Below are positions 1 to 13,094 of a DNA stretch of 64,000 nt, one piece after another. Under the pieces are notes generated by a model, which made no database searches, was not told the origin of the DNA, and saw only the letters and a program-made list of their open reading frames with translations. Position 1 is the first letter of the stretch; each line of letters begins with the position of its first letter. The position numbers and the translations under genes were made by a program. Where the stretch lies: the NCBI GenBank assembly GCA_036874045.1, contig CM072347.1, positions 436,501 to 500,500 of the forward strand, written 5' to 3'. Source of the stretch: Cymodocea nodosa (lineage: Eukaryota; Streptophyta; Magnoliopsida; Alismatales; Cymodoceaceae).

Positions 1-3000
1 TAAGACATTTGGAGGACATAGTCCTTAGATAGCTTTGTGCATATTTTATGTATTCTGGAAAACTATGGAAAGAAACACCATTATCTATATTTTTTGAGTG
101 GCAATTAAGAAATTGTATAGAAAAAAGACAAATGTACATGAAAAGTTGAAAGCCAGCATTATCAGATAGATGAGGTAATAAAAATTGCAGGTGCCCACAG
201 TGGTAACAAAGAATGAAGATAAAAACAAAGATCACTAAGAGATGATATTGGCAATGTCCACATAACACTGGTTACCCTATTAAGCAAAATTCCAAACTCT
301 GCATCCAATTATAATTCATTAGTCGACCTAGACAAAGACCAATCCTATAAAGAACAGATGTGCACCAGCACCCCACACCTCTCCCCAAACAATCCTAGAA
401 CAAGTAAAGGAACTAATTTCTTTTACAATTCTAATACTTCTGTCATATTACATGGACCACCCTATAGAATGGGGTGGCATTAACCAAACATTGTATTGCC
501 TCCCAAGCATATAACCTAAAGTATGACATCAGCTCCAAAAGCTTTCCAATACACTAAGAACAAGTGCATTCTGCCCAACTGAGACAATTGACCATTTCCA
601 AATATTAGAGCAATCGAAAAGAGGTGTCAGTGTGTCACAAGCTTTCTTCAGAACAAGACATGCATCTATGCATGACAGCTAGGGCTTACCACCATAGGTA
701 CTGCCAATGATGGGTTTGCCAAGTGAATAATTTAACCTTTCAAGGGATGCAGTGATTACAGGGTCAGCTATTAATGAACGAAAATTCTGCATTCATTACT
801 AGCTCAGACAATTCTGTGGCAAGCTACATGTCAACAGGGCCAATAGGACCTCTAGTTGGTAGTTTCATAACCGTTACTACAAATTTCAATTACTCAAAGG
901 TGTCATTGTAGATTGTTGAGAAAATGATTTGGGAGAAAGTATGATGTTAATTTTGTATCAAGGTTATGGGTTACATACACACAAATAAGGAGGTAACCCC
1001 ACTTACAAATCCACTTACCCATATATAAAACACACATATCTAATATATCTAATAACACTACTCAAGTTGAACAGTAAAAAACAAACATGCCCAACCTATT
1101 AAATAAATTCTCAAACTCACCCACACTCAATCCTTTGGTGAAAATATCGGCTGAATACACTGAGGAATTAGTGTAGAAAGTACTGATGACACTATACATG
1201 ATCATGGTTTCACATATTGATATGGATTGGCAATTTTTGGTGGGTTTGATATGAAATGTCACAATCTGGATGATCTGGCAGAATTAAATGGCCTAAATTT
1301 CATTCTGCAGATGCACAAAATGGGAGCATAGTTGTCTGAAGGGAATATGGTTTTGAGAATATTTTTGCAGACACTTAGATATTAGCATTTTGGGATTCTG
1401 TTTTAGGAAGATATAAACATTATTCTGTCAACTAACTTCTTTCCTTATACTCACAGTGCTAACGTATCTTTAGAATACATCATGACTATATCCACATGTC
1501 TGAAAAACAATAATCAATTTCCTAATCCTACTATGTAGGGTCAACTACATGAATTATTTTTTCTATCTATTCCTGTCCATCACTAAATCTTTTGTTAAAT
1601 TATTTTAATTAGATCACGTTTCCTTGTAGGCACATCTATAGGTCTTCTATGGATATGATAAACCATTAAAGATGATTTTCTCTTATTTTACCCACAAATC
1701 TACTCTATTTAAGATGAAATAATTTCCTAATTTATGCTATTACTAATTAACTATCTTAACATCCTAATTTATGCTATTAGTAATTAACTATCTTAACATT
1801 AGCATCTCAACTATACCAACTTTTTACACATGCTCAATTCCATAAATATATAGTTGGGCAAATAAATGTCTAGTAGAATTTCTCTTTAATTTTAAGAAAA
1901 TTCCCTTAACAAGAAATACTTTGTTCATATATTTTGTCCTAAACTACCTTGATATTGTGAATAACATATTTAGTAATGTTTCCATTGTTATTATAGATGC
2001 TAAATATCTAAATTATTGCTTTTAACAATCTCATGATCATACAATTTTATATTTTCATTATTATTCCTATTATTACTAAATTTATGCTCCATGTATTTAG
2101 TCATTGGCCCTACTTGGTTTAAATCCTTTAGGTTCCAACATTTTTCTCCATCATTTTAATTAAGAATAAATTCCCACCTTATTATCAACTGATGGAATGT
2201 AATCAACAAAGAATTTCTTCATGAATTGCTTTAGTTATTTCATCAAAAACAAAGACAAAAGGTTGGGGCTTTAGGGTTGATCATTGATGTCAATTAATAT
2301 TTATTGGAAAACTCTTTAATTTTTCCTCTTGTAGCTTTAACATTAGTTATTATTTATCATATGTATATTTGATAACATCAATAAAGCCAAAAGAATTTCT
2401 TTATGATACTTACAACAAGTGTCTACATACGACGTCATAAGGTTTTTCCAAATAAATGAAAATATGAAGGTATCTTTCTTTACATTAAACATTTCCATTA
2501 ATCACTTCTATGTTGATCTACCTAACATAGATCTAACTAATTCATGTTAGTGTGTCTACACAGTTTAATCTTAGTTTATTGTTTTTTCCCATCATTTCAT
2601 TGTATGACTCATTCTCTTAATATATTGATAATTATTACAATTTTAGATGTCACTGTAGGTTGAGAAATTGTTTCTTAGGATTCAAGCACATCTTCCATGT
2701 CACAATGGACTAAACTACCATTTTTCCAACACTCACCCGGATCCACATTACTAGCCTCTTCTATTCACATTCATACTTGATAGATGCAAACACAATTAAT
2801 TAAATCAACACAACAGCTAAATTTTGAAATGAACTTTGTGTGATTAGGAAAAACACTGAAAATATACCTTACACTGATCTAAGCTTGATTTCAGATGAGT
2901 AATTTCATCATGCATAAGATTGCACTGGGTTTTCTGAAGATTCAATGCCTCCAGAAGATTTCTGTTTTCTAATTGCAATTGAACATTTTCCTCTGATAAA

Positions 3001-6000
3001 CACTGAAGAAATAGTTGCAGTCAAAACAATAATTATGGCTACAAAAATCATACAAGTCCTAGCATATGGAGTACTTTCCATGTTGCCACAAGACAAAATT
3101 TGATTTTGCCAAATGTCAATAAGAAACAGGATTAATCAAGGAGAGACATATTGGCAAGTTCTTGCTGAAGATAATTATTGAATTTTGCATGCAACCCCTT
3201 GTGTAAAATTTTTGTTTTGATAAGATCAATAAAATATTTATGGTGTGTAATGAGCATACTAAAACCATCTTGAGAAAGATCAACACTCAGAAAGTAGAAA
3301 TAGACAAAACAAAAATAAAGTACACACAATGGCGATGATCACAACTAGACCAGAAAAACATGAAATTAGCCGATCAAATGAAAACAAAATCATAAAGTAG
3401 AAATAGACAAAACAAAAATAAAGCATTTTTTGTTTTTTCCAGTAGTGAAAAGTGCAAAAGCTCCTAGAATGGAATGAAGATACAAAAAGCATTGATTTAT
3501 TGTGATGGTTTGGCCAAAATTGCCCAAAATACTAACACCAATTACATACCAAACAAATGCCTTCCAAATATTAATGTGGTTTACTTGTGGTAGGTTACAT
3601 GTATAAAGGGTGCCTTAATATATATATTCACACCATCAGTCTTCTCCCTTTACATAATTATTTGAATCTAACTTTGATTTGTTCCCTGTATTTTCACTTT
3701 TATGTGCATTGTCTGGAGTCTCCAGACCCCACATAGTATGATCAAGGCTTTGGTTGTTGTCACTGTTATTGTATATAGTTTAATGGTCTATTACATTGAA
3801 ATGCATTCAAGTTCATCAACCTAAACAAACGAAAACATGAAATATGCACATGGGAGAAATGCCAGATCATTCCTTATTCAAGAAAGAGAATTTACTTCTT
3901 TTTCCTACTATTTCTTCCAATGGAGTGAAGTGGGAAGGCACTCTAATTGTAGAGAAGGTAGTCCATCCGATATGGGGCTAAGATTGTACAGTAGAATATT
4001 TCAAGGGGTAGAGAAGTTGGCAGAGGTGTGGAGCTCCAGGAAATGGTGAAAAAAGAGGTGGAAGGGTGACAGAGGCCATTAAATAGGGATGCCAACTACC
4101 TCAACATCTGATAATGAGATTACAGAAACCTTGAGGCAATTCCTAATTAAACAATGACCATTCAATTCAAATGTCCATTAAGGTGGTTTTCCTCTCTTGT
4201 TTCTTTAACTATTATCCCCGTTTTTTTCACATTTTCTTCATTAATTAAGCCTTCCAAAATCTCACATTAACCAAAGATTACTTCAACTAAAATTTTAATA
4301 ACAAAAATTAATTAACATATTTTCTATTTATTTTGGAAGAAAAATATGAGGTGTAACATAGTGCGTTTGGAGTCTCTTCAGTTTTGTTCTCCTTTATCTG
4401 CTAGATAAGTTTGGTACCTTGGTTTCTTTGATGAATTGCTTCTCACCATTCAAAAAGTGTAAAAATATCAGAAAAATATTCTTAGGAATACCTTTAGGAA
4501 ACTTTCCAAGATGAAACTCATATTTTTTAACTATATTTCCAGAAAAAATAAAATCTATTAATATCATTAATTAATCTATAGTATAATCTACCCAGTATTA
4601 AAATATATTCATTTTTTTTTTTTGCTTTAAAACTTAATGATTGAAATTTAGAAAATTAGTCAATTTTAAGACCTTTAAATCAAGAACCAATACATATTTA
4701 TTTTAAGTAAAAATTTTACCATATATTTATAGTTACTTATATTAAAATTCATACAAATGCTTCTACCTTTTTAGGTATTTATGAAATGATATGAAAATAC
4801 CATTAGGAATATTTCCTAGAGATACCTCTCAAGATAATAACCGGTAAAAATATATAGTACTCAAACTGATGGTTTAAATTACAGAAGCTAGTACCTCGCA
4901 CTTCATAGAGAAGTCATTCTTGACATTTTGCAAGTTACTTTCAAACTCCTTCAACTTCTTCTCCAAAAGTGCATTCTCATCATTTTTTCTCCTTTGTTGT
5001 CTTTCTGCTTCCATACTAAGATTATCTATTTGAATCTCAAGCTTACGGCATAAAACTTCATAATCAACTTCCTCTTTTAGCTTAAGCATGTTAATAACTT
5101 TCATTGCCTGCAGCAGAGGACTTATTTGTCAAAATTATGAAGCACTTTAAATGATAGCTACAAGCAATCAAAAAAGCTGTGTAATGCATCTGTGTTTCAA
5201 AAAGGTAAAACTTTTAACAATTATCATTGAAAACTATGGCAGAGAAAAAAGATATATTTATTACAATTATTAAGCACTTTAAATGGTAGCTAAAAGCAAT
5301 CAAAGAAACGAAGAAATCTGTAGAATCTACCATTCAAAAAGGTGAAATTTACAATCTCATCAATTAAAATGTTAGGGAGACAAATGATGATAAATTGAAC
5401 AGAGAAAGAGTAAAGAATAACTAAATTATGAATTAAAAGGACATATCCACAAGGCAAGGCTATACACAATATTTTCAGGCTATGCACAATATTTACATCA
5501 ACAAAGACAGGAATAGAGATAAAAGGTACAAAAACTGCATAGATATAATCAGGAATGAAGATTTCTAAATACATAAGAGAAAAATGCAAAAAATTAACAT
5601 ATGCCTAGGTATTGAAATGTCTAGCCCACTTGTTACAGCTTGGCACTTAGCAGACACCTTAATAAGTATACTTTATTCAATCTTTGCATCAACAACCCAT
5701 TAGCCCCTCCTACATACCATTGTTGTTGATGGAGAATCATGGATAAAAGTACCCACCATGAATAAAGTGGTCGGAAATGATAGTAATCTTATCCAGTCAA
5801 TGGAGAATTTCCGGGATGTCTAGAAGGGAGTAAAGAAAATCAAAGATCTGAAGGAAAAGGCAGGGAATCTTATTCCAATCACTAATTGGTGATCTAGATG
5901 GAAAGGAAAGAATTCAAGAGTCTTCTAGGATGTTAGAACTGCCCAGATTGCAACCTAGATTATTGAAGAAGTTTCTCTGCAGACCAACCTACATTCCACT

Positions 6001-9000
6001 TCCAGCATTGCCAATGAGTTGAAAGCCTGGTTTCTGGATGTTTTGTTCAATTTCTGTCATTTTTAATCTAAGGTTTATTGACAGTTCGTCACTGGTTCAA
6101 TCTTGGAACCCCTTCTGTTCTGTTTGTTGAGTTCCTTTATGACTTTCTTCTGAAAGACCTGTTTTTCTGTTATTTGTTTTGGCATTTCTCTATGGTCTGC
6201 CTGTGGCCCATGTCATCCTCATCCCGTTATTTGTTTTATTATATTTCCTCATTGCTGCTTAAAAAATAAAAGAACCTACTATGTGAATCATAACTAACAT
6301 ATTACCAAAAGAGTATCATACCCGCTGTCCAAACTGTATTGTGCTTGATGTCTCTGCATGATGATCAGGAGAAGGCCCAATTGTTATTATAAGTGATGTT
6401 CTTGCAGAACCTGTCAATTAGGAATATGGTTAAAATGTACATAATCAAACCTGAAACCTGACCAATAAGATAATAACAGGAATCAATTTTATAAACTGTT
6501 CCAATAAATAAGAAATGCCTAAAGATTATAATGAAAAGCTTGAAAAGAAAATTGATAGAGAAAAAGCCACTTCTTGATAAGTAGTATAAATAACTCTAAA
6601 ACAGTATGATTGTAAATTCTAATTAATAAGCTAAGCTTAATTTTAAATCTGAAAATCAACCAAACGAAAGCCTCCTTGACCACAAAAGCCTCCTAGAAGA
6701 ATGAATGATAAAATATTAAGAAGGGAAATACCTCCAAATGAATCACGGAGGAGTCGAGTAAGCTTTGAATCTCTTGAAGGAATATGAGTACTATTTTCTG
6801 CTAATGCATTTATGCATTTTCCTAAGGATGAGAGAGATAGGTTAATAAATTTAGCTTCTTCAAGCATCCGACCTTCACTGCCTATAAAATGAAATTTCTA
6901 AATCAGATATGAATAAGATGAAAATTGAATGTTATAAGGGAAATGTAAATAAACTCCCAGAATAATAGGATCATGAAAACTGCTCCAAGAATGGAAGCAT
7001 CAAAATGAAATGCATGATGAATATGAATAACAAATATGGCAGTATAATGCTACGAAATGCCACTAAAAAAGATGGATTCATATGTCACATGAACAGAGAA
7101 CTCATAAACTTTAAAACTACAAAATCCCAAATTGATTAATGATTCTCAGACATGCATTCAGACTACTGAAACTAAAGGCTGGATATGTAACACACAGAAT
7201 TCAAATTTTTCAGGACGGCAAAAATTTCATAAGATAACAAAAAAGATGGCATGATTGGGCCCAGTCCATTTGACTTCTCTACATTTAAGGGAAAAAAACA
7301 CATCCAAGAAGGAGAAAATAATTCAAGAAAAAGATTTGATCCAAACAATATCAATCACAACAACAATGGTGATCATCATGAAGGCAGACAACTACAAATA
7401 TTCACCAGAAAAACAAGGTGGGAAGCAAGGCAAGGTTTTGGTTGTCATGCACAGAGGCAAACAAGTGAGGGCGACAATAGAGAGAGAAATGGTACAAATC
7501 TTTGTGGTGGAAACTGTACAGGAGGTCTACTGAAATGAAAAGGATGGGGAGAAAAAAGTGCATGGAATCCACAAATATTTGTAAGCACATGAGACATTCA
7601 TAAACATTATTAAATTAGAATTATGTCTGCTCATCAAAGCTGGCACATAATATACATTATACTTCACACAAATTTTAGGCAACTGTATCTCATCAATATT
7701 ACCATATTCAAGCTAAAAAATATAATATTTTAAGCTGCTAACTTACCAGATTTATCTATTCTTTCTGACCCTGCAAGGTCCACTATGAGCAACTTGCTTT
7801 TCAGCACAAGTGGCAAACTTTGTTTGGAAAATAGATCACATCTAACATTATTTTCAATTTCTTCTATGTTTCCACTTTCTTTATCTTTTAAATGTCTTTG
7901 AATATAAATCTGAAAATGGCCACATATGAGAAAAATAAATAATAAAAGAGAATTTGTTAGCAGAAGAGAAAACACCATAACAAATAAAAAATAGAGCAAA
8001 TGAAAAGAAAACTTACCATGAGAATGGCATGACTTCTAGAAGATTCAGTATTCAATTTTGTATTGGCTGCATATCGATTTGCTTCCCCAACTTGTAACAA
8101 CCGCAAAAAGTGGTCAAGATCATCAATATGCACGACAGAAGCCCCAGGCAGGGAAATTTCACCTGTCTTAGGATCCTCACTAATTAATAAATTGTTCTTT
8201 TCAGTGTCCAGAAGGTCTTGTACTGATTCCAAATATAGCTGAAATACCAATTATAAAAATGCAGCAGTTAGGAGTTCAAACATAGTGTCATAATAAATAC
8301 AAATCTAAAATACATGTCAATAAACATGGATGAAATTTACAACCAAATGAATATGTTAGAGTATATTAATGTATTAGGGTTAGGTCTTTTGTGGTTTTAA
8401 TCCCACATAAGTTGTGTTTGTCTTCTCTATGTAGTCTCTATATATAGAAATCAATCTACTTTTGTCTATTTCTTATGTTCTCACATGGTATTAGAGTATA
8501 GGTTTTAAGAATCCAAAAATTGTGAGATCCAGATAGAAAGGAGGAAAACCCTAACCACCACCCTAATTAATACAAGTAAGGACTGGACATACTACTGCAT
8601 TGGACAATGGACTCATTAAAGTAGAACTCTAAGGAGTCCCAAAGGACTACATGTGGTTAAGCTTCTTTCATGCCTTTATTTGTATTGGGGCAAGTTTTTC
8701 CTTAGCTGTCCTTTTGTTTCACTACTGCTGGTCTAGTCTGTACTGTTGTAGTGTTTTGCTTGATGTATGAGTTTGTTGGTGTTTTTATCTTGTTCTCTCT
8801 TGGCTTATCTTCTTGACAAGCCTGTACTTCGTTTTTCTTCCATTATTTATGAATTGATTGCATACCACTCAAAAAAATGAATTGACTGCAACCCACATAA
8901 ATCAAGAAATCTATTGGGTGCCATAATCTTGCAAAATATTTTTCTATAAAATATTATTAATCACTGATTATGTTCTCCCGATGCTTTTTAAGGTGCCTAA

Positions 9001-12000
9001 GCTCCCATTTAGATATTTATTTTTAAATTATATATACATATATATAGTATATATACATATTTAGTAATTATTATATGTACTTTTAACTCTACTATTTCCC
9101 AAATAACATTTGAATGCATAAATAATCCAACAAAAGAACCTCCTGATTAAAATAAGGCAAGGTAAGCAGCCAAGACATGACCAAGCCTTGGTGCCTACGC
9201 ACTGCCTAGGCACCCACCTTAAAAATATGGTTCTCCCTTCTAAATATGCTCATATGCATATTTGTCATTATCCAACAATCTAACTTCTTTTGTGTAGCCT
9301 TCTTTTTTTAACAGTAAATTCTTTCATGTAGCCTTGTTTACAAAATTCAATATGCAATATGGCATGGTTAAACAACATATAGCATTTTTAGTCATGTAAG
9401 TTTATTACATTGTCAGCTACATTATACCATATACAAAAAAAATTACATATAAATCTTTAAAAAAACTAAAGAACAAACTACATGTCAAATATGTCTTTCA
9501 ATTTTTACATGGAAATTATCCCAGTATATATGTCATGTATGGCAACTTTGGAAAAAAAACATTTTACAAAATTTGATGGCCATGTCATACTTTTTGTGCC
9601 CTAAACTCCTGCAATAACCAATTTTCTTTTTCATTTTTCAATTACAATCAGCAATGCATGATTGAATAGTAAAATACAAATCAAAAAGTTCATTTTATTC
9701 TACCTGTACATAAGATATTCCCACTGTAAATAAACTAGAGGAACTATAAGACAGAATGTCCTCCATAGCTCGGACCATAATACCACGCTGAGATGGATCA
9801 ACTTTACCCAAATGACCAACAGTGTATGTTTTGCCAGTACCTGTTTGACCATAAGCCATCACCGTGCCATTATAGCCATTTAGTACACCCTGCAAAAAGA
9901 ACAAGATATAGCGGATGTAATCTTAGAATGTTACCATATGAAAATATTTTTCAGCAAATAAAAAGACATCTCAGGGGAAATTTGACTACTGCAAATCATA
10001 AAGACCTTATGGTGTCTGCAATCTGCTGGTCCATTTGGCTTGGAAGAAACAAGATAATTCATAATCTGGGATACGAAAGAGAGGATGTCTAAGTCAAATA
10101 AAATCCACTAGCAGTCTGGTTGTGGTAGCAGGTTGGGGGTCAGAAGAGATGGGATAGAATAAGGTTCTGGTGGGCTGTGTAGGGTAGCAAGGAGCCCCTT
10201 ATGGCCTCTATTGCCTCTTCCACCAACGTAAGGAGTGGTTGAGTGTAATGTGCATTCTGAGCTAAGGATAGTGTGGAATATTTTTTTAAAATAAATCTGA
10301 ATGATGCAACATCCTATGATCAGTTAGGCTTCTTTCTCTTCTTCACTGTCATGGTTTCCACTTGTATCTATAGGCTCCAATTCACAAGTTCAGAGATGGA
10401 GCAAAAAGGGGAATTCTCAATGTAGTAGCTATATCACATCATGAGATATGGTAGCATTCAATTGAAGTGCTGGAACTTGGAGTGGCAACCCCACCGGCAT
10501 TCAATTTCTTTATTGGAATATGTGGCACAGTGAAGTTCTTATGGAGTTGGCACTGAAAAGAAGGGATTTCCTGCATGCTAGTGTGTGCTAATTTTTCCAT
10601 GGCCATCTGGAAGGGTGGTGAAACCTCTTTTTAGCATGTCTACCTATTGGACAGAGGTGGGTGAACTTAATTGATTTGGATGCTCAATATGAGGGGCACT
10701 TATAGGATTTCTGGGAGTGTTAGGCAGTAAGGGGTGATATAGATGAAGCAAGGAGAAAGGTTTGGAATAATATTTCACATTTTGCTTGCTCAATATGATG
10801 CTACTAATATTTCACGTTTTGTTTAGTGAGTGTTTGGCAACAGCATCACACAGTAACACCATTTATTTAATAAAAAAAGGTTGAATGATTCTCACTAAAA
10901 AAATAAGGATCATCCTTGAGCACCACGTTAGTATTTTTAGTGAATTCATCAACCAACTAGAGAGGACCTAGTAACCTCTACAAGTAAAGAATTCTAGAAC
11001 ATCAAAGTTAGCCCATGTTTACATGGATGATCGTCCTTTTCTATCTCAGTGCTTCATTAATAAAGTAATTGAAGCTATTTTATTTCCTGTGTGAAACAAC
11101 AATGCACAAAAAGTATAATAATCATCATGCAGAACCAGAAACTGCTAGCATATTGTAACATCTGAATACATTAACATGATAAGTTTTCAATGAATTTGCA
11201 TGTTCAATTCAAGCATTTTACCTCTACTACTGGTTTGGCAACAACTTCATATACACGTTTTTGAGAAGCATTTTCTGTAAAAACCTCATCAAATTTATAA
11301 GATTCAAAACTCCAATTATTTTTCCTCAGCTTTAACCTTTTTACCTGGAATGAAAAAGAGAAGAAAAGCAAAGCAACACATAAAAAAGACAAATGATTTA
11401 ATTAAAAAATTAATTCTATAAAAATCTTCTGGAAAACAGCAGAGTAAAGCAAGTCAAAATAGTCTTGAAGCAGAAAACAACAAATTTAGTATCAAAATGA
11501 ATGAAAAAACAGTAACCTCAGGTTGCAACTCAATGCAATATGCAGAATCCATGTCATGCAAAGGGTCCTCAGCATTTTTAGGTCTTAAGCGAACTGCTAC
11601 ACGAACTCTGCTACAATCTAAGACATAAGCCCAAAGTGAAAAGAATGTAAATATGTATATATATGTGCTGTTATAAACTTAGAAGTGCGCTAGTTATACA
11701 TAGATTCTAAATTCTATTTGTGAATATTTTTAATCAAAACTAATGCAGTGTAAAGTTGAGACATTATTACTACTTTCTCAATCAAATTCAACTAGCGCAA
11801 GGATTGCAACTGAAGATCACTGCCTTAGAATAAAAAAAATCAAGGGAATTTACAGTGCAAGGATTACTTCATATTTTCTTCAGATCAACATTGGCATTCA
11901 AAAAAAATCAAATGGTAATCATAAATAAAATATGATCAATCTGAGATTGATCAGAAGTTTCATAGGCAGTATAGTCCTTTTACTCACAAGTGTCACAAGA

Positions 12001-12780
12001 GCAACCATCAAATGGCTCTACATGTTGAACGTTGGGCTACAGTACAGTGATTGAAGCCTAACGCTCACCATCGAGACAAAACCTTACATGGCTTTTGTTT
12101 GCTGTAGCTCATGACCCTAATACGAATAAGCTGGAGCACATGGGCCAGAACCAAAAGAACTTAAAATATTTTTTTTTTTTAAATTATTTTTTTTAATTGG
12201 TACGTTGGCATCACCTAAGCATAGCATACGCACCGGTTAAAAATTAAAACTATGTTTTCCGCGATTTTATTACTGCATAGGCACCCAAGCTTACTGCTGG
12301 GAACCTTGCCGCGTTTATTACAAGAACAGGTTAAGCTATGAAAAGTTGGTGTATGGACGCACACATGACATGGCAGATTGCATCTCAAAAAGAGAGTTAG
12401 TGCCTCAGCTTACCAAAATTCACAAACCTTTTTCCTTTGAAATGGTTTGCTCAAGTAGATTTCTCCCAGAACAAGGCTCAAGTGAACGCTCTTATTCAAG
12501 GCCGAAGTTGAACTCAGCGAAGCAATATTAAAAGTAAACATTTGCAACAGGCATTTCCAAAACAATAGATAACAGCGGCCGGCATTCCAGAGGAGAAAGC
12601 AACGCCAGACGAATGGGAGCAGAACGGGGAAGAGGAGAACGAACCGGAATCGTCGTCGTTGTCGACATTGTGCCTCGGGCTAGCAGCGGTAGCGGATCTC
12701 TTAGGCGGCTTTGTACGGGCCCTAGACCCTGGCGGTTGCCTCTCGGACCGTATCGACGGGCGCGCACTTGACGACGCCAT
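1..12780 (-). CDS. ARK1: Armadillo-repeat kinesin, ARK1/KIN-UC type (5' part, runs off left edge)
   Basis: Plus-end-directed-type microtubule motor of the plant ARK (KIN-U) family. In Arabidopsis ARK1 acts on microtubule dynamics in root hairs. Ten exons are visible: 12641-12780, 11517-11610, 11222-11344, 9704-9889, 8017-8238, 7747-7909, 6732-6881, 6322-6410, 4895-5107 and 2868-3002, giving 505 residues in phase. Seen motifs are [10 protein letters not shown] near residue 48, P-loop GQTGTGKT (about 133-140), SSRSH switch I (about 247), DLAGSE switch II (about 299), and the neck [13 protein letters not shown] at about 390, then coiled coil. Family members continue with more coiled coil and armadillo repeats; those exons must lie left of the window. 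The coiled coil ([10 protein letters not shown]) resembles ARK1 more than ARK2 or ARK3. The end of exon 1 is the least certain point: donors at 12641 and about 12 codons further in both keep frame. Positions 1-2867 are intron with transposon debris. Confidence 0.9.
914..1262 (-). mobile_element. Ty1-copia 3' end relic (pol C-terminus plus 3' LTR)
   Basis: The minus strand of 1062-1262 encodes [20 protein letters not shown], the typical C-terminal end of copia reverse transcriptase/RNase H polyproteins. Directly downstream, 914-1057 starts with TGTTATTAGA and ends with CTCAACA, giving an LTR-like block of about 144 bp with TG...CA ends. The rest of the element is not recognisable. It lies in the last visible intron of the kinesin gene and is a decayed relic. 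Confidence 0.6.
5900..6275 (+). mobile_element. LINE 3'-end-like fragment in kinesin intron
   Basis: A plus-strand segment with a hydrophobic, phase-broken reading frame ends in an A-rich tail near 6259-6272. It resembles the 3' ends of the other LINE fragments in this window (near 8690-8880 and 37380-37500). There is no catalytic domain, so the call rests on the tail and composition only. Confidence 0.3.
8354..8500 (+). mobile_element. Short copia-type LTR with primer binding site
   Basis: A 132-bp block (8354-8485) begins TGTTAGAGTA and ends TTCTCACA. It contains a TATA-like tract (TATATATAG) and is followed at once by TGGTATTAGAG, a near match to the tRNA-Met primer binding site TGGTATCAGAG. 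No coding region follows. It lies antisense in kinesin intron 4. It could be a 5' LTR remnant or a short-LTR (TRIM-like) element. Confidence 0.55.
8600..8880 (+). mobile_element. LINE 3' untranslated-like fragment
   Basis: A T-rich plus-strand segment full of TTTGTT and CTTCTTG runs, ending in an A-rich stretch near 8871-8880. It looks like the 3' tail of a LINE. Coding domains are absent, so the call is weak. Confidence 0.25.
9940..10095 (+). mobile_element. LINE reverse transcriptase zinc-binding tail fragment
   Basis: The plus-strand reading frame shows ...[18 protein letters not shown]..., the conserved tryptophan-rich motif that follows the zinc-binding domain (zf-RVT) near the C-terminus of plant LINE reverse transcriptases. 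The frame closes soon after. It is a fragment, antisense in kinesin intron 3. The following 10.1-10.9 kb is probably the same decayed element. Confidence 0.5.
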
Positions 12781-13063
12781 CGGCAACGGGAACGGGCCTC
12801 GAGAAGGACGGTTGTCGACGACAACGACGACGACGACGACGAGGACAATCGTCCTATTTCTTCGCCTCCCTTTTGCTTCGGTGTTAGCGAGTTGAGGGCG
12901 GCACGACTGCGTAAGACGCCTTTCTAGTTCCCTTCGTGCCACTTGCGCGGAGGAGCGAGAGCTGACTCTCGGGTTCTCGGCTTCCCCGGGACGATAGTGG
13001 AGGTGTGGTATTTCCCGCATTTTTTTAAACTTCTATTAACCATGGCAATAGTTTCAGTTTTCC

Positions 13064-13094
<31 letters not shown>

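Noticed and set aside
1..2867. Further kinesin exons in the left edge region
   Set aside because: I read the minus strand for coiled-coil or armadillo-like coding and found none, only intron and copia relic.
3837..4049. 70-codon plus-strand frame in a kinesin intron
   Set aside because: No recognisable domain, no splice partners, and it lies inside an intron on the opposite strand.
7251..7538. Two overlapping plus-strand frames of about 90 codons
   Set aside because: Low-complexity, two frames open at once, inside a kinesin intron; chance openness from A-rich sequence.
12659..12895. Plus-strand frame over the kinesin first exon
   Set aside because: Antisense shadow of the GC-rich first exon and leader; the Thr run comes from the (ACG)n tract.
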